A DNA stretch of 37,121 bases, from the NCBI GenBank assembly GCA_958438955.1, contig CAUBTS010000010.1, positions 1-37,121 on the forward strand, in the 5' to 3' direction. The stretch is from an uncultured Collinsella sp. (lineage in GTDB: Bacteria; Actinomycetota; Coriobacteriia; Coriobacteriales; Coriobacteriaceae). Below are positions 25,409 through 34,223 of the stretch, one piece after another. Both the position numbers and the translations under genes were made by a program. The notes below the pieces were generated by a model. It had not been told where the DNA came from. It saw only the letters and a list, made by a program, of their open reading frames with translations, and searched no databases. The number at the start of each line of letters is the position of its first letter. The stretch's first letter is position 1.

Positions 25409-26316
25409 GGCAGCGGTGCGCTCGCTGCGTCCATCCCACACGCGTGGCGCAGCGAGCGCATTGCTTCAACGAGGATGACGCCGGCGATAGCGACCGTAAT
25501 TGCCACGTCGAACGGCGTGTTCACAAACCAGAGCAACGTCATGAGATACGACCCGGCATTAAAGGCAAAGTGCAGCAGGATCGTGTAGCGGAGCTTTCCA
25601 GTGGTCACGAGCACCCAGCCAAAGACCAGACCGGCGGCGCCGGCGTAGCAGCCCTGCACCCAGTTCATATGCATAAAGCCGAAGACCGCCGCCTGCAGTA
25701 CGATTGCCGCGGCGACGCCCCAGGTACTCGGGGCCGCCCAGGGCACTATGGCGCCGTCTTGCGCCCGCGCGCGACGCCGGCGTTTCCAGAGCGGACGGCA
25801 CTGCGGGTTAAACGCTCGGAGCGAAAACTCAAAAATGATGCCGCGCACCAGCAGCTCTTCACAAAATGGGGCGCCGAGCACCGTAGTCAGGACGGCGAGA
25901 TAGCTGGTGTCGCCCATGCCTGTTTCCTCGACAAGCTCGCTGTAGTCGGCCGCGGCGTCGGGCAACAGCGACAGCACGGCGTCGGTCACGTAGCCAACGA
26001 CCACCTGCAGGGCCAGGCCAATCACGATAACGCAGGCGATGCGTTTCCACGCCCCACGCGCTCCCCCGCCAAGCGGGCGCTCGCCCTGCCAGCGCGCCAT
26101 AAACGAGCGCGGCCACAGATAACGCCACCACAGCAGCGCCATCAAAAACGACGCCGTCTGAGCGGCAGCCTGGAACCATTGGATATCGAGATTGTCGATC
26201 GGATAGCCCGTCAGCACCGACAGGGCATCGAGAACCGAAAACAGAACCACGCTCAGGGCTATATCGGCAGCGACAACGCCAAAACAGGCAAGTGCCCAAA
26301 CCAGCGCATTGAGCAT
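25405..26316 (-). CDS. CPBP family intramembrane glutamic endopeptidase (Abi/Rce1-like)
   Basis: A 303-residue membrane protein of the CPBP (CAAX protease and bacteriocin-processing) family. The three conserved motifs are seen: E153-E154-x3-R158 (CEELLVRGI), FGFMHMNW with H216, and H249-x3-N253 (LLHFAFN). About eight hydrophobic helices are present, with a basic loop (WKRRRRARAQDG) near residue 180. Bacterial members process peptides or protect against bacteriocins; the substrate here is unknown. ATG 26316 follows GAGGAGGTTGGC; a much longer frame to 26691 overlaps the antitoxin gene and shows no family sequence. Its stop overlaps that of the YgiQ-type gene by 3 bases on the opposite strand. 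No bacteriocin-like peptide gene is recognisable beside it. Confidence 0.92.
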   Translation of the reverse strand: MLNALVWALACFGVVAADIALSVVLFSVLDALSVLTGYPIDNLDIQWFQAAAQTASFLMALLWWRYLWPRSFMARWQGERPLGGGARGAWKRIACVIVIGLALQVVVGYVTDAVLSLLPDAAADYSELVEETGMGDTSYLAVLTTVLGAPFCEELLVRGIIFEFSLRAFNPQCRPLWKRRRRARAQDGAIVPWAAPSTWGVAAAIVLQAAVFGFMHMNWVQGCYAGAAGLVFGWVLVTTGKLRYTILLHFAFNAGSYLMTLLWFVNTPFDVAITVAIAGVILVEAMRSLRHACGMDAASAPLP

Positions 26317-26367
26317 GCCAACCTCCTCAAAACCGTTCCCTAGTTCTACCACAACTCGGCAGAGAGC

Positions 26368-26398
26368 TGATCCCATGGGGACGGAGGAAAACGGATCA
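26368..26398. repeat. Half copy of the GGGGACGGAG palindrome, at the antitoxin stop
   Basis: The segment contains CCATGGGGACGGAGGAAAAC and then GGATCA, equal to one arm of the 13784-13872 element except for CATG in place of CTTG. The other arm is absent. It ends one base before the stop codon of the RelB/DinJ-like gene. Confidence 0.8.
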
Positions 26399-26399
26399 C

Positions 26400-26600
26400 T
26401 TATTGATGAGAATCGGGCGCAGCGCCAAAGGCCCCGCTGGGCGAAATGTCGAACGGAAAGGTGCCGCAGCGATTGAACGCGGCGATGAACATGCGGATGG
26501 CGTTGGACGGCGTGGTACCCACGAGCTGGGTTGCCGCCGCGAAGGCCGCCTTTTCCTCGGGCAAGACCTTCGCGACAACCGGGGTCATGTGTTCTGCCAT
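26400..26600 (-). CDS. RelB/DinJ-family antitoxin, without a toxin partner
   Basis: A 66-residue protein with the RelB/DinJ ribbon-helix-helix pattern: PVVAKVLPEEKAAFAA, then LVGTTPSNAIRMFIAAFNRCGTFPFDI. Such proteins bind their own promoter and neutralise a RelE/YafQ-type RNase. ATG 26600 follows AAAAAGGAAG; a longer TTG-started frame to 26675 has no ribosome site. The C-terminal residues after PFDI (SPSGAFGAAPDSHQ) are short and end at the edge of a half palindrome, so the toxin-binding tail may have been cut or replaced. The position where a toxin gene should start (left of 26400) holds only that repeat and then the CPBP gene. Upstream DNA (26700-26760) is AT-rich with repeated GTATTAC/GTATTC words, possibly its operator. 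Confidence 0.75.
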   Translation of the reverse strand: MAEHMTPVVAKVLPEEKAAFAAATQLVGTTPSNAIRMFIAAFNRCGTFPFDISPSGAFGAAPDSHQ

Positions 26601-26766
26601 GGCGCTTCCTTTTTGAAACGACGGTGGTGTGGATAGATGCGGGCCACGCGGCTGGGCGACGGGCTGTGAAGGCAACCCGATTGGCCCGCATCTGGAGTTT
26701 GTTTCTACGGCGTTGGTATTACTATGTATTCTTAAGTATTACCCCCGCAGATAGAATACCATACCC

Positions 26767-26796
26767 GACCCCATGGGGACGGAGAAATACGGATCA
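26767..26796. repeat. Second half copy of the GGGGACGGAG palindrome
   Basis: GACCCCATGGGGACGGAGAA then ATACGGATCA, in the same orientation as the half copy at 26368-26398 and about 400 bases from it. The two bracket the antitoxin gene and its upstream region. It differs by three or four bases from the arm at 13784. Confidence 0.75.
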
Positions 26797-26815
26797 TTTT
26801 GTTGCTAAGTAGTAT

Positions 26816-27000
26816 TTAGAGCGTGATGATGTCCGAGATATTGAGGGCCCGAGCGTCAGCGGCATCGTGCGTGGCAAGCAGGAGCATGCGGCCGTCGAGC
26901 GCCGGCGCCCAGGGCGCGCGATCGCCCACGGCAAGCGCAAGCTCCGCTGCAACCCCGCCGTCAGCAGGGCCGCCCGCACGCCCATAACTGCCCTCGCCTT
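26816..27000 (-). pseudogene. Possible remnant of an ABC transporter ATPase
   Basis: The minus frame ending at 26816 finishes with GRMLLLATHDAADARAL and then NISDIITL, which resembles the H-loop region of ABC ATPases (LLxTHDxxEAxxLaDrixxL). A neighbouring frame reads TAGLQRSLRLPWAI, reminiscent of the signature segment, so a frameshift may separate them. No Walker A or Walker B motif is seen upstream in any frame. If it is an ABC remnant, it is a short 3' fragment. The likeness is short, and chance is possible. Confidence 0.3.
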
Positions 27001-27684
27001 TTGATTCGCGCACGGCGCGGAAGGGACGCGGCGAACGTCGGCGTATGGCGCGCCCAATCTGGGCATCCGGCGCATGGCGCCCTATTGTCTTGCATATTTT
27101 CGCTTGTGCCATGCATAAATAGATGGGGGCGCCCCTTCCCGTCCCAACGTACCCCCGCTTGGACCGTGCAAAAACCGGAGTATTCAGCATCGCGACCCCC
27201 GCCGGCGACGCCGCGAACCGGGAGCATCGCGCGGCCGGCGTCGCTTTGGGGCACGGCACGGCGCGAAACGCGCGCTATCGCCACGCCGTACGCCGCCTGC
27301 CGACCCAAATCGCCCGTCGAGGGATCTCGCGAGATCAAATAGACGCTTCCGGCGCGCATGCAGCCACCCCGGCTTGCTGAAAACTCCCGAAAATGCACGG
27401 CGCACCCCGGGGGACCCGTGCGTGCCGTGAAAAAACACGCCCGCATCCAGAACAATGCGAGCGTGAAAGTCAGATGGCAGCAAGGGCGCCAGGCAGCGAG
27501 CGGAATCCCGAGTGTGTCCGCCCGGGCACTGCGGCCACCGTGCGTCAGTAGGGAGCTTCACGTTCTCCGTCTATGCCAGAACCCCGCATACGCGAATCTC
27601 CAACTAAGCCGATAACCCACATCTCTTGCCGCGACCGCCTCCGTGCTTTTTCGTGAGGGGGCCGGCCCACCTCAAACTACGCCC
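26817..27684. other. Stretch of about 870 bases with no convincing intact gene
   Basis: Open frames here overlap each other on both strands, lack ribosome sites and resemble no family I know, apart from the short ABC-like end noted separately. Visible elements are an orphan minus-strand terminator (27430-27465), a 25-codon minus frame at 27545-27622, and a few A-rich words such as GCAAAAACCGGAG and GAAAATGCACGG. It may be decayed genes, a regulatory region or an RNA gene. Confidence 0.5.
27430..27465 (-). terminator. Orphan intrinsic terminator on the minus strand
   Basis: CACGC-T-CGCAT, loop TGTTCTGG, ATGCG-G-GCGTG, then TTTTTT: a 10-pair stem with one internal mismatch and a perfect U run. 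No coding gene that would use it is seen; the DEAD-box helicase upstream already has its own terminator at 27687-27720. It may end a small RNA starting between 27466 and 27684. Confidence 0.7.
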
Positions 27685-27686
27685 AC

Positions 27687-27720
27687 AAAAAGGGCCCCGA
27701 GCATAGTCTGCTCGGGGCCC
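27687..27720 (-). terminator. Intrinsic terminator after the DEAD-box helicase
   Basis: Perfect 12-base stem GGGCCCCGAGCA with its complement (27692-27703 and 27709-27720), loop of 5, followed on the minus strand by TTTTTG. It is 33 bases past the helicase stop. Confidence 0.93.
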
Positions 27721-27753
27721 GAACTCGTCTCGCCTTACCGCGCGACGCGTATG

Positions 27754-30003
<2,250 letters not shown>

Positions 30004-30202
30004 ATGTTGTTGTTCCTTATCTGCACGCGTCATGAGCGCGGCATGCGGCCGCGCGGGCGTGCTTGGTAGTGCGCTAATACATACAAAAACAGGTGCGCAC
30101 AGAGAGGACGTTGCTCAGCACGCTGGCGATCGCTTTGGCAGCCCTATCACGCGCCGTCCAGACGCAGCAGCTCTAAGCGATGGAGCAGATTCGCCGCCGG
30201 TT

Positions 30203-30208
30203 AGTATA
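30203..30208 (-). promoter_or_regulatory. Candidate -10 box for the DEAD-box helicase
   Basis: TATACT on the minus strand, about 200 bases before the start at 30003; no convincing -35. If used, it gives an untranslated leader of about 190 bases, GC-rich and likely structured. Confidence 0.35.
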
Positions 30209-30274
30209 CCCGTACTCCGTATGCCCCCACGTAAACCACAGATGACGAGGCGGACGAGGTGGGCCCGGCTGATT

Positions 30275-30333
30275 GTCTCAATCTGTAACATCTACAGGGC
30301 GAATCTTCCTCTACGTGTTACAGATCGAGACAA
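30275..30333. repeat. 59-bp palindrome (TGTCTC...GAGACA), copy A
   Basis: Ends TGTCTCAATCTGTAACA and TGTTACAGATCGAGACA are complementary over about 16 bases. Five copies occur in the window: A and B upstream of the FHA gene, C to E downstream of the kinase gene. The interior differs between copies. Confidence 0.85.
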
Positions 30334-30356
30334 ACGGTCGACACGGCTCACAAACG

Positions 30357-30413
30357 TCTCAATCTGTAACAGTTAACGAGTAAAATCGGCCCTAATTGTT
30401 ATAAATCAAGACA
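30357..30413. repeat. 59-bp palindrome, copy B
   Basis: GTCTCAATCTGTAACAGTTA at the left and TTGTTATAAATCAAGAC at the right; the right arm has drifted. Starts about 81 bases after copy A, with 22 unrelated bases between them. Confidence 0.82.
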
Positions 30414-30478
30414 GAGGGGGATTTCCGTCCAGTCCAAACCAAATCTCTCAGTCTTCCTGCAATTTCGAACATGTGGCC

Positions 30479-30484
30479 TATAAT
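30479..30484 (+). promoter_or_regulatory. Candidate -10 box for the FHA gene
   Basis: Perfect TATAAT about 108 bases before the GTG at 30592. No good -35 at 16-18 bases upstream. An AT-rich segment TACGCTATATATTG (30497-30510) follows and is an alternative. Confidence 0.4.
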
Positions 30485-30591
30485 GTTGCTTTGGTTACGC
30501 TATATATTGCGCAGCCATTTAATACGTCGCCCACCGGGGGCCATTAATTCCTATCGCCATATTGGCTAGGAAGCAATCAAAGGAGGTATCC

Positions 30592-31554
30592 GTGGCAGCA
30601 GAGACGCCTTGCTCGGTCCTCTATAACGATATTCGCTCGTTCGGCGGTCTTAAACATCTCGAGATCGCCCGAATGCTCATCAATGAAAACTCTTATCTCG
30701 GCAGTACCCTGCTCGAGAAATGCTCTTCCAACCGCTCGTATCTCACCCGTTACATCGTCCATCGCAAGCCTGACCAGTGCGCGCCCTCCATCTACAGCGA
30801 CTTTACCGTCACCACGCTCAACCTTTCCTCGGCAATCTGCAGCAAGCTCGGCGGCGGCGAGTCCGCCTATCGGGCAATCGCCGAGCACTATCGCGGTCCG
30901 GCCGCCAACGAAATGATGTCGGCTCTCGCCAGCTACAAGCTGGACAGCCGCCTATATGCAAATGCCCTCAATCGCATCGACAACTTTGACGGCAATGCCG
31001 TGCGCGAGAAAAGCACGCTTTACCTTATGCTCTTTGTGGCAACGGGGGCGCTCGCCGATCCCGTTCAGGGCGTGGCCACCGTCGAGCGCTTTTGCGACAG
31101 CAAGACGGGCGAGCACTTTGGCACCACCGAAACTACCGTCGGACGTGGCTTTATGAGCAGCCTGGAGCAGCCGCGCACCGTCGCCCCCAACCTCGGTCTG
31201 CTCAGAACCCATGCCGACAACTGCGCCGGCATGCAAATCCATCCCCTCACACGCGATCCGCGCGGCACCGTGATTGGTTCTTTGCCCAAAACCTCGCCCA
31301 GCATCACCGATGTGGGCGCCGACGCATCGCGCGAGCATCTTCGCATTTGGCTTGAGGGTGAGCACTGGTACGCCCAGGGCCTTGGGTCGACCAACGGCAC
31401 AGTGCTCGAATCGGGCGCGGGTGACGGCGATATTGTGATTGAGCCGCCGCGCGACCAACGCGAGCCTGGCAAGATCTATCCCCCAGTGGAAATCGAAAAC
31501 AGCGACAGGCTCCATCTGGGTCTCTACACGACATTCCTTGTCATTGTGGACTAG
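30592..31554 (+). CDS. FHA-domain protein with unknown helical N-terminal region
   Basis: A 320-residue protein. Residues about 222-320 are an FHA domain, which binds phosphothreonine: GTVIGSLPKTSPSITD (strand and Arg-like loop), then ASREHLRIW with the conserved S246-R-E-H249, then LGSTNGTVL (266-272) and NSDRLHLG. Residues 1-210 look mainly helical (SYLTRYIVHRKPDQCAP, AANEMMSALASYKLDSRLYANALNRIDNF) and match no family I recognise. GTG 30592 has AAAGGAGG five bases upstream; an earlier TTG at 30562 has none. The FHA is at the C-terminus, next to a Ser/Thr kinase gene, so it probably reads the kinase's phosphorylation. A terminator separates them. Both genes lie between palindrome clusters. 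Confidence 0.82.
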   Translation: MAAETPCSVLYNDIRSFGGLKHLEIARMLINENSYLGSTLLEKCSSNRSYLTRYIVHRKPDQCAPSIYSDFTVTTLNLSSAICSKLGGGESAYRAIAEHYRGPAANEMMSALASYKLDSRLYANALNRIDNFDGNAVREKSTLYLMLFVATGALADPVQGVATVERFCDSKTGEHFGTTETTVGRGFMSSLEQPRTVAPNLGLLRTHADNCAGMQIHPLTRDPRGTVIGSLPKTSPSITDVGADASREHLRIWLEGEHWYAQGLGSTNGTVLESGAGDGDIVIEPPRDQREPGKIYPPVEIENSDRLHLGLYTTFLVIVD

Positions 31555-31556
31555 CG

Positions 31557-31597
31557 CGGACGGCGATCGGAAGACGGTCGCCGTCCGTCTTTCGTCT
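31557..31597 (+). terminator. Intrinsic terminator after the FHA gene
   Basis: Perfect 10-base stem CGGACGGCGA (31557-31566) with TCGCCGTCCG (31578-31587), followed by TCTTTCGTCTT. It begins 3 bases after the stop, so FHA and kinase genes are probably separate units or weakly coupled by read-through. Confidence 0.82.
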
Positions 31598-31632
31598 TCT
31601 ACCTTCTGCGTCGTAAACGACAATGCTCAGCG

Positions 31633-31693
31633 GTATACGTGGGCAGTGCGGCTATCATGGTACTTTACCGATATCCGCACTGCTCGCGTATAC
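31633..31693. promoter_or_regulatory. Inverted repeat upstream of the kinase gene
   Basis: GTATACGTGGGCAGTGCGG (31633-31651) and CCGCACTGCTCGCGTATAC (31675-31693) are near-perfect complements with 23 bases between them (TATCAT and GATAT inside). It ends 32 bases before the start codon. It could be an operator, a 5' hairpin in the mRNA or another repeat. Confidence 0.6.
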
Positions 31694-31725
31694 GTGCGGC
31701 AACCCATGCCAGACAAAGGAACGCC

Positions 31726-33810
31726 ATGGATACTACCGATAGCGCCTATGGCGACAAACTCATCCGTCTCGATACGTTCGATACCGCCGTGGCGGTCGAC
31801 CCCAGCGCCGAGGACGACGCCAAACGTCGGTTTATGACGCTTATTCTCCAGACGGCCCACCGCAACAACGGCAACATCGGGCACGTGCTGCGCGCGACCA
31901 ACACGAGCGGCGAGGTCTTTGCCGTCAAGCTGCTCAAGGACAACGCTATCCTTTCCGGCCAAGCCCCCGACCGCTCCGCCGAGCAATCGGCAGCGCACCT
32001 GGCCAGCACCGCCGCGCTGTTCGAGGAGTACCGTCATCTGTGTACCGTCTCGCACCTGCGCGGATTTCCGCGCGTCTATGGCTACGGATCGTGCGAGGAT
32101 GACCCTCTCATCCTCATGGAGTGGGTCGAGGGCACCTCGCTCAAGCAGGCGCTGCCCCTGCTTCCGCACGACGCCTCGGGCGGGCTGACCACCCAGATGG
32201 TCGCCGCCGTCGGAAACGCCGTGCTTCGTGTGCTCTTGATGACCCAAGGCCTCGTGAATCCGGTCATCCATCGCGATCTGTCGCCCGCCAATATCATGTT
32301 CCGCACCACCAGCCGAACGCTCGAGCAGCAGATTGCCGATTGCTCCTTTGACCCCTGCCTCATCGACATGGGCTCCGCGACCATGGCTCTCGGCGACGAC
32401 ACGATCACCCGGCGCGCCGACATCTGGCGCTTTGCCACGCCCGCATACGCCGCGCCCGAGATGCTCACGCAGGATATCGAAGGCATCGCGGCCCTTCGCC
32501 GTTCGCCGGCAATCGACGTCTATGCGCTTTCGAGCATTCTGTACCAGCTCTACAGCGGTCGCAAACCGTTTGACTTTGAGTCGACGGACGCCGCTGCAAC
32601 CGGCTCGTTCTATCTCGTAAAGACCAAGACCAAGCCGGCACCGCTCGAGCCGCGCTGCGAGGGCGATGAAGCGCTCGTCCAGATCATCATGAAGGGTCTC
32701 TCAGTCGAGCAGTGCGATCGTCCCACCGAGCAGCAGATGCTCGAGGTACTCTCGGCATACCTCACCGATGCCGAATCCGAGGGCCGCGAAGGCACAGGAG
32801 ACGAGGCCGCGATTGATATCGATTCTGGCACGCACCTTAAGGTCGACGTCGCCGGCGAGCGCGCACGAGAGATCCTGAATCAGGCCCGCCACGATGCCAT
32901 GACCCGCCGCCGCTTTATTATCGGTGGCGTTGTCGCAGCCGTTGCGGGGCTCGGCGTTATCGGGGCGGCAACCCATGGCTTTGGCATCCCCGACTACCTG
33001 GACGGCATCCGCAGTTCACTTGACGACTACACTTGGGATCAGCTGCAGGAGATTTCGCTCAAGATTAAGGCCACCGAGACCCGTAGCGAGGCACGCGAGA
33101 TTGCCAGGCGCTATCATCTGCTCGATGCCGATGGGCATATCCCCTATCCGTGTACCAAGCGTGTCACGCTCACCAACGGGCTGCAGGTTGGCGCGCAGCT
33201 TGTGGGCATCCGCCACGATGAGCTTCTGGACGGGACGGGCAAGGCCGGACTGACGTTTATGTTCGATGCGGGTATTGCCGAGCGCAACGCTGCGGCTGAA
33301 CCGCCGAGCGCCGGCTGGGCAGATTGCGAGCTGCGGGAATGGCTCAACGGCGACGGCCTTAAGCTGCTGCCCAACAAGTTGCGCGCGCTCATCAAATCTG
33401 TCAAAAAGGTCTCGAATAACGCTGGCGCCGCCAACAGTGCATCGTGTCTGAGCGAGTTGCCCGCAACCCTTTGGCTGCCCGCCATGGTCGAGCTGTGCGG
33501 TACGCAACCGCCCGATTCGTTTGCCAAGGACTATCACTACCTGGCAGAAATCTACAACGGCGAGGGCAAGGAGTATCAGCTCTTCCGCGAGCTCAAGGTG
33601 AGCCCGTATTCCACGAACGAGACGATGGTCCGCCAGCGGAAGGGCAAGGACACCTGCTGGTGGGAGCGCACGGTGAGCCCCGACTCATCGGAGACCGAAG
33701 GCACGCTCTACATAAACCGTGTGGGCCACGACGGCGACGTCTTTACGTACGCAACGCCTGCGGAAAAGCCAAACAAGCTAACCTGTGTGATTCCCGGGTT
33801 CTGTATCTAG
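31726..33810 (+). CDS. Membrane Ser/Thr protein kinase with DUF6273-like C-terminal domain
   Basis: A 694-residue protein in three parts. Residues 40-350: a Hanks-type kinase with K68 (FAVKLL), ATP-pocket hinge LILMEWVEGTSL, catalytic loop HRDLSPANIMF (D184, N189), DMG in place of DFG (214-216), APE (243-245) and DVYALSSILYQLYSGRKPF; the Gly-rich loop (NGNIGHVLRA) is weak. Residues 392-418: TRRRFIIGG followed by an Ala/Gly/Val-rich hydrophobic helix, a twin-arginine-like motif. Residues about 490-694: a DUF6273-like domain (GWADCELREWLNGD, CWWERTVSP, ending VIPGFCI), probably outside the cell. ATG 31726 follows AAAGGAACGCC; an earlier ATG frame at 31639 lacks a ribosome site. Likely a sensor kinase whose product is read by the adjacent FHA protein. 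Confidence 0.85.
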   Translation: MDTTDSAYGDKLIRLDTFDTAVAVDPSAEDDAKRRFMTLILQTAHRNNGNIGHVLRATNTSGEVFAVKLLKDNAILSGQAPDRSAEQSAAHLASTAALFEEYRHLCTVSHLRGFPRVYGYGSCEDDPLILMEWVEGTSLKQALPLLPHDASGGLTTQMVAAVGNAVLRVLLMTQGLVNPVIHRDLSPANIMFRTTSRTLEQQIADCSFDPCLIDMGSATMALGDDTITRRADIWRFATPAYAAPEMLTQDIEGIAALRRSPAIDVYALSSILYQLYSGRKPFDFESTDAAATGSFYLVKTKTKPAPLEPRCEGDEALVQIIMKGLSVEQCDRPTEQQMLEVLSAYLTDAESEGREGTGDEAAIDIDSGTHLKVDVAGERAREILNQARHDAMTRRRFIIGGVVAAVAGLGVIGAATHGFGIPDYLDGIRSSLDDYTWDQLQEISLKIKATETRSEAREIARRYHLLDADGHIPYPCTKRVTLTNGLQVGAQLVGIRHDELLDGTGKAGLTFMFDAGIAERNAAAEPPSAGWADCELREWLNGDGLKLLPNKLRALIKSVKKVSNNAGAANSASCLSELPATLWLPAMVELCGTQPPDSFAKDYHYLAEIYNGEGKEYQLFRELKVSPYSTNETMVRQRKGKDTCWWERTVSPDSSETEGTLYINRVGHDGDVFTYATPAEKPNKLTCVIPGFCI

Positions 33811-33851
33811 GCGGCGGGCGTCTTGCCGTGACGGGACCCCTCCCCGGCAGT

Positions 33852-33910
33852 TGTCTCGATTTGTAACACTAGCTCGGCAGATACAGGTCTAGATGCTACA
33901 GAACGAGACA
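33852..33910. repeat. 59-bp palindrome, copy C
   Basis: TGTCTCGATTTGTAACA at the left and TGCTACAGAACGAGACA at the right. It starts 42 bases after the kinase stop and may also end its transcript. Confidence 0.83.
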
Positions 33911-33931
33911 AACCCCAATCCCGCGAGACAA

Positions 33932-33990
33932 CATCTCAATCTGTAACAGTAAGGGGTCAAAAACCTCTCTAGATGTTACAGATCAAGACA
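33932..33990. repeat. 59-bp palindrome, copy D
   Basis: CATCTCAATCTGTAACAGTA at the left and ATGTTACAGATCAAGACA at the right, 80 bases after copy C with 21 unrelated bases between them. Confidence 0.83.
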
Positions 33991-34012
33991 TTTGAGTTGG
34001 CCGCGGACGGTC

Positions 34013-34071
34013 TGTCTCGATCTGTAACAGTTATTCGACAAAATCGGGTCTAGTTGTTACAGATTGAGACA
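34013..34071. repeat. 59-bp palindrome, copy E
   Basis: TGTCTCGATCTGTAACAGTT at the left and TTGTTACAGATTGAGACA at the right, 81 bases after copy D. The best conserved copy. Confidence 0.85.
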
Positions 34072-34145
34072 TTAGACCGGCTACGGCCCGCCGACCTGGC
34101 CATCAGCTCAACCAATAACGAAATGTCATACATTTCAATCTCCAC

Positions 34146-34176
34146 TGGACACCCCCAGGGGGTATGGGTGTATAGT
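34146..34176 (+). promoter_or_regulatory. copA promoter with copper-sensor type dyad
   Basis: TGGACA (34146-34151) and TATAGT (34171-34176) have a long 19-base spacer. The near-palindrome ACACCCCCAGGGGGTAT (34149-34165) overlaps the -35 and fills the spacer. C5/G5 dyads of this kind are typical CsoR operators; a 19-base spacer is also typical of MerR/CueR promoters. A CsoR-family gene starts at 37068, which favours CsoR. Confidence 0.65.
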
Positions 34177-34223
34177 ATCGGCAGGTTAACATTTCCGACA
34201 CTACGTCACAGAAAGGAGAAGCC

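Noticed and set aside
26816..27561. Overlapping minus-strand frames of 125-164 codons as real genes
   Set aside because: They overlap each other in different frames, run through a strong terminator, lack ribosome sites and have irregular Arg/Gly/Pro-rich composition.
30275..34071. CRISPR array
   Set aside because: The units are long palindromes that vary internally, copies are only two and three per cluster, a protein-coding locus lies between the clusters, and no cas gene is present.
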